Shown in pieces: positions 53,089 to 64,000 of a stretch of 64,000 nucleotides of DNA. This DNA is from Pomphorhynchus laevis (Eukaryota; Acanthocephala; Palaeacanthocephala; Echinorhynchida; Pomphorhynchidae): assembly GCA_012934845.2 (NCBI GenBank), contig WNNJ02001468.1, positions 124,001 to 188,000 of the forward strand, read 5' to 3'. Position 1 is the first letter of the stretch, and each line of letters opens with the position of its first letter. A program made the position numbers and the translations under genes. The notes below the pieces were generated by a model, which had not been told where the DNA came from, made no database searches, and saw nothing but the letters and a program-made list of their open reading frames with translations.

Positions 53089-56082
53089 TTACCCATATCG
53101 CTTAACCCAGCTATCTCTCTTGTATCTTAACGGCATTTGTTCTCTGCATACCAAAATATCAGAGCAAGTCGCTTCATTGCCAAGTGTTTGGCGTTGCATT
53201 GATAGATTAGCCTCGGAAAAGTATCTACTCATAGTTGGTCGATGATCAGTAAAATCGTCATTTTCAATTGATTTCTTCAATCTTCTTTTAACATCTGCTT
53301 GGCTACCTTGTCCTGTTTCTTCGCATACTGTATCAAGTGTAGTAAATTTTGTGCAAGTAGATCCGAATTTTTTCACATGTCCGTCTTTAATATTTCCCAA
53401 CCTTCTAAACGTTTCATCTTTATCACAAAACGAATCGTCACTACCTGTAGAAGCTAAAGTATCCATGGATACAGCCTTAGATAGTGCAAAATTGTTAAAT
53501 CCAGATATCATTATTTTAACATTGACTGACCCATCACGGTTTGCAAAGCGATCTTGATTTTTAGGCATAAGCACGTTCTCTTGATATTTATACTGCTGTG
53601 GTGTGTGATTCAATTTGTCCCTTTCTTTGATTTTCGGGTATTTCCTAACTTCAACCTGATCTTTATTTTCATTAAATTTTGGTGATGTGCCGTTGTTATT
53701 AGCGATAAAACTGTCACGATTATTTTTTTGTTGCTGCCGTTGATAATTGCTGAGAGAAGGAAAATTATTGTTATTTTTAGATTTGTTTTCGTATTTTCGC
53801 AAGCTTTCACACCATTTCTTTAGAATATGATATTCTCCTTCAGGTTCTCTTTCCTCAATATGATGAAACATTTGCGGCTCAGACTTATTTAAATATTGTT
53901 TCGATGCAGTATAATTTCCGGGACCCTCAACATCTTCGCCACCATTTCTGGGATTCGAGTCTTTTCTACGATGACTTGATTTATTTTGTAATAAAGATAA
54001 ACCGCTTTTAACGTCAACATTATCTAATAGGTTGCCTGATGATTGCTGATTTTGTTGGATCGATTCTGCTTGAGCTAAATTTAAATTCTCGGGAATAGAT
54101 ATTGATTGGTTAATGAACTTTGAACGTCTTTTAGATGACTCAGTGTGACGAGCAAAGCTTGGTAAGGAATCTGATGAGAAAATATCGCGACCGATCCCAG
54201 TTAATGTACTTCCTCTTCTATCTGAGCGTGTATTCTTTATTGTTATATCAGGGCTACTGTCTAGTGATATCTGCTTTTCAAATGCCTTTTGATGCAAACG
54301 AATATCGCTGTTCTGCTCCGGAATTGATTTTCTGTAAAATGGGTATGAAGGAGGTGCACTAAATGCGCTACCACCACTAGCCATAGACGAACCAGTTGAA
54401 CGTGGGCTATAATCACGATAATGCTGATGTTGATCAACCCGAGAATTATTAATGGAATCGATTATTTTATCAGTTTGATTTTGTTGTTGCTGAATCGAAT
54501 TCAAGCCATCATTATGATCGTCAATAAGAACATCATCAATGTCGTGATCCGTATTGCTGCTTCTATTGTTATCTTCATCAACAAACGATTTATAGTTATT
54601 TCGCGATAGATTTAAATTCTCAAAATTCATTCCCCTTGATCCTACTACTGATGCACTAGGTGATTGTTCAGCAAATTTCGCCTGATAATGATCCGACATG
54701 TATCCACTTTCAAAACTGAAAACGTCATGAGGTGACTGTTTTTCAAATGATCTTTGCTTTTGCAGATCAGTACCCGAACAGAAAGAAATACGGCGATCTC
54801 TGTTTTCGACGTATGCCCTAAGTTTGTTAATGATTGACGATGTTGACAACGGCTGTGGACATTGATCCTTCTGACCTTTACTTGTCGCTCCTTCAGTTGC
54901 TGAAATTTGCTGATATAATGGATTCGAATCTTGCTTCTTTGATTGAAGAAGTAAATCATCTAGCGTAATTACGGGCTTTTGATCAACATCCCCGGTGCAA
55001 GGAAATCCACACGCATCGTTGAATTGTCCGGAACTACTTAGCTCCTGCTTCTCTCTTCGTCGCCATTGTTGCATCAGTAAGCCAGTTGATGAAGAAGAAT
55101 AATAATCTTCAAGTGCCTCTGGTTGGTGTAAGCGTCTTGACATCGTCGGTCTATTATCTTCAAGAATGTTTTCTCGTTTACCGATTCCCGTCGCTAATAT
55201 ATCTTGCACGCCAAACGATGTACTGTGGTGTTCAGTTGTCGTTGGCAGCGCTGTATGCGCAACTCTATGCTGGCTGTATTGTAGGGGCTTTTGGTGCTTA
55301 TTATCGTCGAATGATCTGGCAGTTCGTATTGTTTCTTTAATTATTACACACGGCTTTCTCATTGTTAATTCATTATTTCCAGTAACTTTACTGTAATAAG
55401 CAAAATCAAATTCATCCCTTGATTGCATGCGTGGTCTTTTACTAATGTACTCCGCTGCCGTGTATCTTGCATCTGTTGATGTCCTTACTGGGGTTAACGT
55501 TGAAGGTAAACTCTCGTTAGAAGAAATCTGTAACTGATTCATTGACTGCGACAATCGTCTGATCCGGTCATTACTGATCGTCGAGTCGTTATCGTCTTGA
55601 AGCAGCTTGTAGGCATGATTCTGATTTTGATGGTTTTGCTGATTATCATAGCAAAACCAAGATTGTCCATATGACTTTTCATTATGGTCTCTTCCGTCTA
55701 TATTTTGTTTGTTCATTCGGTTTAGCTTTTCGTTATCGCCTTGGCCATTAATCGGCTTGTTGTAAAAGTGATGAGGCAAATCAGACATAGAGCTAAATCT
55801 TGCCAACTGATCTAGGGATCTTGGCTGTACAATATTATATGATTCACGGGAACTTATATTCATAAATGCGACCGGTTTGTTGTTATTGTTGTTTTCAAGA
55901 TATCTCGCCATTCTTCTCACTTTAGACTGACCCGTTGTTCTATTAAGAAAATTGCTCTGCAAATTATTCTTCTGATCTTGTTGTATACCCGTTGTTGTAA
56001 ATATCTGGCTTTTATATTCATTACCTGTTTGCTGATATTGGCCGTTGTCTTTAAATGCACTGCTTGAATTTCGTCTACTCAT
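53089..56082 (-). CDS. 997-codon disordered exon, proposed N-terminus of the MLCK-like kinase
   Basis: A single open frame starting MSRRNSSSAFKDNGQ; an in-frame TAA lies directly before the ATG, so this is the likely start. The protein is rich in Asn, Gln, Ser and Asp with poly-Asn and poly-Gln tracts, and has no known domain. The sequence RPTMSR occurs twice (about residues 307 and 946), each after Asp-x. Many Arg-x-x-Ser sites are visible (RRLS, KRRSK, RRKDS), typical kinase targets. It ends SWVKRYG with GG-GTAAGT, a perfect donor (the TAA stop is created by the intron). That donor is in phase with the acceptor at 39511, giving KRYG-DPPFKRR. No transmembrane or signal segment. An alternative is a separate gene whose next exon I missed. 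Confidence 0.8.
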   Translation of the reverse strand: MSRRNSSSAFKDNGQYQQTGNEYKSQIFTTTGIQQDQKNNLQSNFLNRTTGQSKVRRMARYLENNNNNKPVAFMNISSRESYNIVQPRSLDQLARFSSMSDLPHHFYNKPINGQGDNEKLNRMNKQNIDGRDHNEKSYGQSWFCYDNQQNHQNQNHAYKLLQDDNDSTISNDRIRRLSQSMNQLQISSNESLPSTLTPVRTSTDARYTAAEYISKRPRMQSRDEFDFAYYSKVTGNNELTMRKPCVIIKETIRTARSFDDNKHQKPLQYSQHRVAHTALPTTTEHHSTSFGVQDILATGIGKRENILEDNRPTMSRRLHQPEALEDYYSSSSTGLLMQQWRRREKQELSSSGQFNDACGFPCTGDVDQKPVITLDDLLLQSKKQDSNPLYQQISATEGATSKGQKDQCPQPLSTSSIINKLRAYVENRDRRISFCSGTDLQKQRSFEKQSPHDVFSFESGYMSDHYQAKFAEQSPSASVVGSRGMNFENLNLSRNNYKSFVDEDNNRSSNTDHDIDDVLIDDHNDGLNSIQQQQNQTDKIIDSINNSRVDQHQHYRDYSPRSTGSSMASGGSAFSAPPSYPFYRKSIPEQNSDIRLHQKAFEKQISLDSSPDITIKNTRSDRRGSTLTGIGRDIFSSDSLPSFARHTESSKRRSKFINQSISIPENLNLAQAESIQQNQQSSGNLLDNVDVKSGLSLLQNKSSHRRKDSNPRNGGEDVEGPGNYTASKQYLNKSEPQMFHHIEEREPEGEYHILKKWCESLRKYENKSKNNNNFPSLSNYQRQQQKNNRDSFIANNNGTSPKFNENKDQVEVRKYPKIKERDKLNHTPQQYKYQENVLMPKNQDRFANRDGSVNVKIMISGFNNFALSKAVSMDTLASTGSDDSFCDKDETFRRLGNIKDGHVKKFGSTCTKFTTLDTVCEETGQGSQADVKRRLKKSIENDDFTDHRPTMSRYFSEANLSMQRQTLGNEATCSDILVCREQMPLRYKRDSWVKRYG

Positions 56083-58840
56083 TTATGTATATAATTCAAG
56101 ATTATTTTGTAAATTTTTCAGGTATTCAGATTTTAAGTAACGTCTCCTTGACTTATTTAATACAATTATTTTTCTTCAACATATTGTCAATAACTGTGTA
56201 GTAGTTATATGTATATCTTCTTGAAATCTTCTCTACTATTGTTTCTTCTGAATTTTCGATATGAATACAGTCGTCGTTCTTAATTGACTTCTCACTAAAA
56301 AGCAGCACCGTTTCGTTGATAAATAAGCAATTCGTATTTAACAAATTACAAAACTATAATTTTAATATCAATTTATTATTAAAAGTGTTTATATTTATTA
56401 CTAACTGATATTCCTGTTAAAATCAATAAATATTAAAAATAAAACTATCATAAGCTTATTGAAATTATTTGGGAAAAAATATCTTTTTAATTTGAAAAAT
56501 TAATTGTTTTGCGTGTTAAAAAATTGTTTCGCATGAGGTAAAATCTCATATCTACAAAAAGACCGTCCTACGTGTGAGAGTTAAAATATGTTCAGATTTT
56601 TATAATATATTTCATTGAAATAATGCATTTGGTAATACATTGAAATATATATTAAATTATAATTATAATATATTATATATTATATAATATTAATTATTAA
56701 AAAGTGTATTATAAAATATTATATCAAATGTATATTATATGAAATTATATTTAAAACATATAATTTCATGTTATAAGGTGTTTTGTTATTAAATAATAAA
56801 ATGCAAGCCATTAATGATAAATTGATCACAAACGGTACAAATCAATAACAAATTTAAAAAACAAAAGAAAAGATAAAACCTAATTTTGTTAATTCTTACA
56901 AAATTACTATAACAAGTAAGATAAGTAAAATACTAACTAAAATACAAATGTTCGATTTTTTGTAAATGAAAATTGGCGAAATATGGGAAAATTATATTTT
57001 GTAAAATATTTATAAATAGCCAACAAAAGTATGGATCAGCACTCAATTCTACCATTTCCTCACATTTTCGTGGTAATAGAAATGAGCACAATTTACAAGT
57101 ATCTAGCAAATTCTGCGCAGCTTTAAAAAGTTAACCTTCTCTCATTTGGATGAACATGGGTACATGAATAATCAACACCAAGTTGATAGCTTGCTTGAAA
57201 TATATGACTGTATACTAATTTAAATTTCCTTCAATAAACATGTTTTCATCTATTCTTTTAAACTAAATAGGATATCTAAACGAATATATAGATTGTGATG
57301 TGTCATTTGAGGTTCTTTATTATTAGCCAGAATGCTTTTGCAAACATCCAGTGGAAATCTAGATCTAATGCCTAATTAAAAGCTATTCATAAACTATTAA
57401 AGGTATTCGAAAATATGCTTGTCTTTTAAGTGGATTGTTTCAGTTTGAGCTTTCTGGAAAGATTCACGAAGTAAACCTCAGTACTTGTTAGAGAGCAAAT
57501 TTCAAAAATTGCCAAGCAACGGCCATAAGCATCTAAATTTAAACTCTGCTCTATAACTTAATGCATTACAATCGTGATTTAGCGTCGAGGAGACTACCTA
57601 CACGACCCGACTACCATCCAAATGTTGACAAATTAAATTTGTACTTCAATACAATTGTGATTTTCAACATAAAATTAATTTTAATATTTGATAATGAAAC
57701 TATTTAAAATGTCTATAAAAAATGACTTTTATGATACGTAGTATAGAATATAGCGATGTGAAATTGCTTTGTAATGCATAAAGATAAATATTTTATGTAT
57801 ACCAACCTGATTTATTCTGTTCAAATTCATATCTTTAAAATAACATAATAAAGTAGCTATTGCTGAATTTGATATTTAGAGTTTTTTCTGGTAAAATGTA
57901 CCTTTTAAAAGGGAAGATTTTCAGAAACTTATTTATTGCTAAATTTACAAAATAATACGAATATCTTGTATATATGTTATATTTTTGTTCCATTTAAATT
58001 TATTATATTATATATCATATTATACAAATATTTATTTTTATAAATATTAAATATTTATTTATTAAATATTTATTTATATTTATTTATATATGTGAAAATA
58101 GAAACTTATTTATTGCACAATATTCAAAATCACACGGAATATCCTTTAGTTATTGTATTATTATCAAAACTTAATTCAGTAACTTATAATAAAAAATGCT
58201 TAACTTACCATGTGAATTAAATTTATCTGATTTTTGAGAGCGTAAATAATAAATTGTATAGTGTGATTAAATGCGTCAATTTATTGAAATCCAAGAATGT
58301 GTCACAATCTATGTTTGATAATTTCAATTTGTTTAACTTACATTTGTTTTAACCCTTGATTATTTAATTGTAGTAGATCACATATTGTAAGATAAAAATT
58401 ATTTTCTTAAAGTTATTCTTAATTAAACAATTATTGGAAATTTTTAGAAATACTATATTTCGACTTCATCATATAAATATTGATTTATTTTTATAAATAT
58501 TATATTTTTTATATTATTTATTATAAATTCATGTTTATATTATATTTTATATTTTATTATCTATTTAAAAATTAATAATTATTTATAGATAATTTATTAC
58601 AAATAAATTATAAGATATTAAAATAAATATTTCATAATATTTCATATTATTTCATATTACAGAATAATAATTTATATTATTTTTTAATAAAATAGTTTAC
58701 AATTTATCTAATTACCTATTAACTATGTAATTTACTGTTTTTAAGTCTTAAAAACGTATTTAATTATAACTTTGTTTTACCAAAATACCCTTAGTCATTT
58801 ATTTCATCAGAAATTTACTCATCAGTTATATTAAGTCAAA
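56083..58840. other. 5' flank of the kinase gene and intergenic AT-rich DNA
   Basis: A 63-codon minus frame (56153-56344, MLNTNCLFINETVLLF) sits just upstream of the start and could be leader sequence or an upstream frame; no homology seen. The rest shows no coding signal. Confidence 0.4.
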
Positions 58841-61420
58841 GAGTATTCAAATTAAAGTTCACAATCAGATTATTATAATCGTTATTAAAGCCACTATTTT
58901 CAATACAATTTAAAAATGATACAGAAAGTATCATTTTTAAATTGTCTTATAAATAATTGATACTAAATAGAGTATTCAAATTAAAGTTCACAATCAGATT
59001 ATTATAATCGTTATTAAAGCCACTATTTTCAATACAATTTAAAAATGATACAGAAAGTATCATTTTTAAATTGTCTTATAAATAATTGATGCTAAATAGA
59101 GTATTCAAATTAAAGTTCACAATCAGATTATTATAATCGTTATTAAAGCCACTATTTTCAATACAATTTAAAAATGATACAGAAAGTATCATTTTTAAAT
59201 TGTCTTATAAATAATTGATACTAAATAGAGTATTCAAATTAAAGTTCACAATCAGATTATTATAATCGTTATTAAAGCCACTATTTTCAATACAATTTAA
59301 AAATGATTCAGAAAGTATCATTTTTAAATTGTCTTATAAATAATTGATACTAAATAGAGTATTCAAATTAAAGTTCACAATCAGATTATTATAATCGTTA
59401 TTAAAGCCACTATTTTCAATACAATTTAAAAATGATACAGAAAGTATCATTTTTAAATTGTCTTATAAATAATTGATGCTAAATAGAGTATTCAAATTAA
59501 AGTTCACAATCAGATTATTATAATCGTTATTAAAGCCACTATTTTCAATACAATTTAAAAATGATACAGAAAGTATCATTTTTAAATTGTCTTATAAATA
59601 ATTGATGCTAAATAGAGTATTCAAATTAAAGTTCACAATCAGATTATTATAATCGTTATTAAAGCCACTATTTTCAATACAATTTAAAAATGATACAGAA
59701 AGTATCATTTTTAAATTGTCTTATAAATAATTGATGCTAAATAGAGTATTCAAATTAAAGTTCACAATCAGATTATTATAATCGTTATTAAAGCCACTAT
59801 TTTCAATACAATTTAAAAATGATACAGAAAGTATCATTTTTAAATTGTCTTATAAATAATTGATGCTAAATAGAGTATTCAAATTAAAGTTCACAATCAG
59901 ATTATTATAATCGTTATTAAAGCCACTATTTTCAATACAATTTAAAAATGATACAGAAAGTATCATTTTTAAATTGTCTTATAAATAATTGATGCTAAAT
60001 AGAGTATTCAAATTAAAGTTCACAATCAGATTATTATAATCGTTATTAAAGCCACTATTTTCAATACAATTTAAAAATGATACAGAAAGTATCATTTTTA
60101 AATTGTCTTATAAATAATTGATACTAAATAGAGTATTCAAATTAAAGTTCACAATCAGATTATTATAATCGTTATTAAAGCCACTATTTTCAATACAATT
60201 TAAAAATGATACAGAAAGTATCATTTTTAAATTGTCTTATAAATAATTGATGCTAAATAGAGTATTCAAATTAAAGTTCACAATCAGATTATTATAATCG
60301 TTATTAAAGCCACTATTTTCAATACAATTTAAAAATGATACAGAAAGTATCATTTTTAAATTGTCTTATAAATAATTGATGCTAAATAGAGTATTCAAAT
60401 TAAAGTTCACAATCAGATTATTATAATCGTTATTAAAGCCACTATTTTCAATACAATTTAAAAATGATACAGAAAGTATCATTTTTAAATTGTCTTATAA
60501 ATAATTGATGCTAAATAGAGTATTCAAATTAAAGTTCACAATCAGATTATTATAATCGTTATTAAAGCCACTATTTTCAATACAATTTAAAAATGATACA
60601 GAAAGTATCATTTTTAAATTGTCTTATAAATAATTGATGCTAAATAGAGTATTCAAATTAAAGTTCACAATCAGATTATTATAATCGTTATTAAAGCCAC
60701 TATTTTCAATACAATTTAAAAATGATACAGAAAGTATCATTTTTAAATTGTCTTATAAATAATTGATGCTAAATAGAGTATTCAAATTAAAGTTCACAAT
60801 CAGATTATTATAATCGTTATTAAAGCCACTATTTTCAATACAATTTAAAAATGATACAGAAAGTATCATTTTTAAATTGTCTTATAAATAATTGATACTA
60901 AATAGAGTATTCAAATTAAAGTTCACAATCAGATTATTATAATCGTTATTAAAGCCACTATTTTCAATACAATTTAAAAATGATACAGAAAGTATCATTT
61001 TTAAATTGTCTTATAAATAATTGATGCTAAATAGAGTATTCAAATTAAAGTTCACAATCAGATTATTATAATCGTTATTAAAGCCACTATTTTCAATACA
61101 ATTTAAAAATGATACAGAAAGTATCATTTTTAAATTGTCTTATAAATAATTGATACTAAATAGAGTATTCAAATTAAAGTTCACAATCAGATTATTATAA
61201 TCGTTATTAAAGCCACTATTTTCAATACAATTTAAAAATGATACAGAAAGTATCATTTTTAAATTGTCTTATAAATAATTGATGCTAAATAGAGTATTCA
61301 AATTAAAGTTCACAATCAGATTATTATAATCGTTATTAAAGCCACTATTTTCAATACAATTTAAAAATGATACAGAAAGTATCATTTTTAAATTGTCTTA
61401 TAAATAATTGATGCTAAATA
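58841..61420 (+). repeat. 129-bp satellite, exactly 20 copies
   Basis: GAGTATTCAAATTAAAG starts units at 58841 and every 129 bp to 61292. Units are almost identical; most differ only at GATACTAAAT versus GATGCTAAAT, and unit 4 also has one T change near 59307. Each contains CAATTTAAAAATGATAC, AGAAA, then the exact complement: a perfect 17-bp stem with a 5-base loop. No open frames. Confidence 0.98.
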
Positions 61421-61479
61421 ATTATACCAGATTTTTTATAATTTATATTTATATTAAATTTATATCTTTGTAATATTAT

Positions 61480-61830
61480 TTTAATTAGAATTTACAGCAA
61501 TAATATTTTAAAGAAAAATAATAATTGAGTCAGATTAGAAAGCTGAGGCTATGTATTTTTTACTAGATATAAATAAAGATATAAATATATACTAGATTTA
61601 TTACTAGATATAAATATATATAAATAAAGATAAATAATAAATGATTATACAAGATTTTAAACAATTTAAATTTATGTCTAGTTAAAATTTTTAATTGAAA
61701 TTTAAAATTATTGTCAATTTTCATGAATTGGCTAATAAATAACATGTATAAAATTAAGGATTTTAGATCATCAGGAAGAACTGATATGTTATCAGGTTTT
61801 TGCCCCTATTCCTTTATTGTTTTCTTTATT
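61480..61830 (-). mobile_element. PLE 3' tail, diverged
   Basis: A shared-end relic near 61535 (GAGTCAGATTAG) through a decayed terminal module at 61765-61820 (GATCATCAGGAAGAACTG, then ATCAGGTTTTTGCCCC). It directly follows the satellite array. Confidence 0.6.
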
Positions 61831-64000
61831 TTCGACTTCATTAAGATAGACGTGGAGATATTATCAAAGAGTGAGTAAGCAGTAATATAAAAGTATTATT
61901 CCGAAATGCTATCAAATTAAAATATTTGTATGTTTACTATAAATAACTAATTCGTTTTGCTAGTATAATTCTACCTTTGACATTTAGAAAATATTATGAA
62001 GGCTAATTTTTACCTGTCCATGCAAATATATATTTTATAAAAATTAGATATAATTTTGGTAGTAACATTATGTGATTAAGCTAAAAAATATAATATTTTT
62101 TATTTACTTATTTAACATTTAAAACGTTTTAAATTAAAAATATTATTAATAATTAATTAATAATTTTTATAATAACTTTTTAATAAATTTTTATTAAAAT
62201 TTAATTAAAAATTAATTGCAGATTTGATATTGGCAATTGTCCTTACATTCTTAGGCTTCTATTTTTAGCTTATGTTAAAAATATGTATAGAATATTGATT
62301 GACACTGGTAACGAATAAAATCAACAGTAATAATTCAGCTGTGATAGATCGAGTTTAGACGAAAAGTAAAAAGAAAATTTACAGTCTTTAGTAGATTAAA
62401 CTGACTACTTAATTATGGTTGTGAATCTTAACTGGCGTCGAATAACAAAATCAATACCATTGATATATTTTCAATATAAATTTATTTTATATTCAATTTG
62501 ATTTTTAGCAATAACTAAATGCAATTGGTTTACAACAGCAGCAAAAAGTAAAATATGTGGAAGGTATTGTCATTGAAAGTCGTCTTTATATTCAGAACAG
62601 AAAACGTTTGTATTTAATAGTGTCTGCTAATAATTGTATTTTTTATCTTATTACCTTGCAAACATGTAACTCTGCCAACAAAATATTGATATGCGCTTTT
62701 ACACATCAGAGCTAGATGTTTTCGCACAAGAAAAATAGCTAAGAACTACACAATGAATTGGAGATTGGAATATTCGTTTCTGCAAATTTTTAAAAATTAC
62801 AAAAATAACCTATTTGCATTTATATTCTGAATTTGTACAGAAGAAATGAGAGCGAGACATCGTTTGCAATATAACTGGATAAATAAATGAAAATCAAAAA
62901 TTCAATGTGAAGAAATTTTAATGTGCAAGTTTTCATTATATTCTCTATTTGGTAAATGTAGAAGATAATAACAACGAATAATACATAATTGTTGTCTTTT
63001 TAATTTCCCTTTAATGACGACTATTATATGGGCACGGAAGGATCTTAAAACACCAGCTTTAATTTAAAAAACAGAAAGGGGTATTTGTCAACCCTGTCAG
63101 TCTTCATTACATTTACACAAGAACACACATTTTTGCTACTTGTGAAGAGAATCTCTTTGTAAGAGAAAGTGAGCATAAAGTTATAGTTTTTGACTTGCAT
63201 TGTCGATTTTCGCCTACCACTGCGGCAAATGACAAGTTTATTTCACACTTATTCTTCTACTACAGGATTGGAAAAGGAAAACGTGGGCATGAAAGGAAAA
63301 GGAACTAAAACCTTATTCTATAACACACAATCGTCGCTACACTTTTATGGTTCAACTAAAATATAATATACTTTAAAGTATTTACAAATTAGAAAAGACA
63401 GTCTTTGCAATTTTTTAATCCTACCTTTTTCCATTGTGCATCAACTACTACCATAAAAATGTGTTTTGTATAACCTTTTAAAAATAGCAAAACTTTTTCA
63501 ATTTTGTTTCATATTTTCTATTTTATAACTCTTTTGCACACTTTATGTGCAATGCATTTTATTATTTCTACTTCTCACTCCTTTTCACACAAAAGCATAA
63601 AAAATAAGGATATATTTACTGCGACGGAAATAATGTGTGCTCTGATGTATCCTTGTTTGTCAATGAGACTAAGACTTTTAAAATACAACTGCAAGCATTT
63701 GACCTTTAAATATAAAGTCTGCTATATTATTAACTCAAAAGCCAAAAACGAAAACCGAAATTTGTAACAAAAATTTGTGCTTTTTTAATGTACGCGCAAT
63801 TAAGACAAGTCGCTCCAATGTATTGGTGATTTAGAACAACGCAATACCTGGATTAAAAATCATGAAAAGTAATACTGAAAATTATGAGCAGGTATAAACA
63901 GAAAATAAAATGTATGATTAATCATATTTTTTAATTAAATATAATTGATTCGGGTAAAAACTTTAATTGAAAAAATTCACACATTTAATATGATATGTTT
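61830..64000. other. AT-rich, no gene seen
   Basis: No coding, RNA or repeat signal that I can support. An 87-codon frame at 63504-63767 has no domain and sits in low-complexity sequence. Confidence 0.5.

Noticed and set aside
53351-55396. Open frames opposite or out of phase with the 997-codon exon (for example 54135-54362, 55086-55340)
   Set aside because: Shadows of the real reading frame.
58841-61420. CRISPR-like array
   Set aside because: Units are fully identical head to tail with no unique spacers; it is a satellite in an animal genome.
61563-63767. Frames at 61563-61745 and 63504-63767
   Set aside because: Low-complexity Ile/Tyr/Lys-rich or Phe-rich translations of AT-rich DNA, no supporting signal.
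1-64000. Telomeric repeats, tRNA and rRNA genes
   Set aside because: Looked for TTAGG-type arrays and tRNA A/B boxes; only weak B-box-like TTCGATTA in satellite A, without an A box or cloverleaf.

Overview
The window is very AT-rich animal (metazoan, probably invertebrate) nuclear DNA. It holds one recognisable host gene, on the minus strand: a myosin-light-chain-kinase-like (MLCK / stretchin / Sqa type) protein kinase. A 997-codon disordered exon lies at 53089-56082 and ends on a consensus splice donor. Three kinase exons follow at 39424-39510, 39168-39371 and 35875-36016, with matching splice phases, and read from the glycine loop to the catalytic HLDMK. The next exon (starting PEN) was not found, so the left 35.9 kb is probably intron or lies beyond a broken gene. 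One intron is only 52 bp; others exceed 13 kb. The phylum cannot be fixed from this sequence.

Region by region: 1-2230 is a ~360-bp tandem satellite (family A), which recurs at 36428-37575. From 2238 to 26628 lies a 24.4-kb imperfect palindrome: two ~10-kb arms (2238-12338 and 16810-26628), about 1-2 % diverged by eye, around a 4.5-kb spacer. The arms carry the same decayed CR1-like LINE, the same foldback element, the same ribozyme-like repeat and the same Penelope-like debris, but differ in later insertions and in tandem-repeat copy number. The spacer holds a nearly full-length Penelope-like (PLE) retroelement and a foldback element. 26.6-35.7 kb is a graveyard of minus-strand PLE pieces, with an R2-like LINE fragment (28.8-30.3 kb), a foldback element between 79-bp direct repeats, and a second LINE fragment. 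36-53 kb is intron sequence with several structured repeats and one LINE fossil. 58841-61420 is a clean 20-copy, 129-bp satellite, each unit carrying a perfect 17-bp hairpin.

The most striking theme is hammerhead-ribozyme architecture. At least seven unrelated repeat families carry the conserved boxes (CTGANGA, GAA, NUH cleavage triplet) with complementary flanks. Some follow the normal strand order (46.4-47.0 kb; 49.8-50.8 kb, three units; 26.07 kb and its mirror; 1.9 kb). In satellite A and in the PLE terminal module all three strands of a hammerhead are present with matching arms, but their order along the DNA is not a circular permutation of the known types I-III. Such units could form a hammerhead only between neighbouring units or in trans. 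I regard this, with the giant palindrome of PLEs, as the most novel signal here. All structures are inferred by eye.
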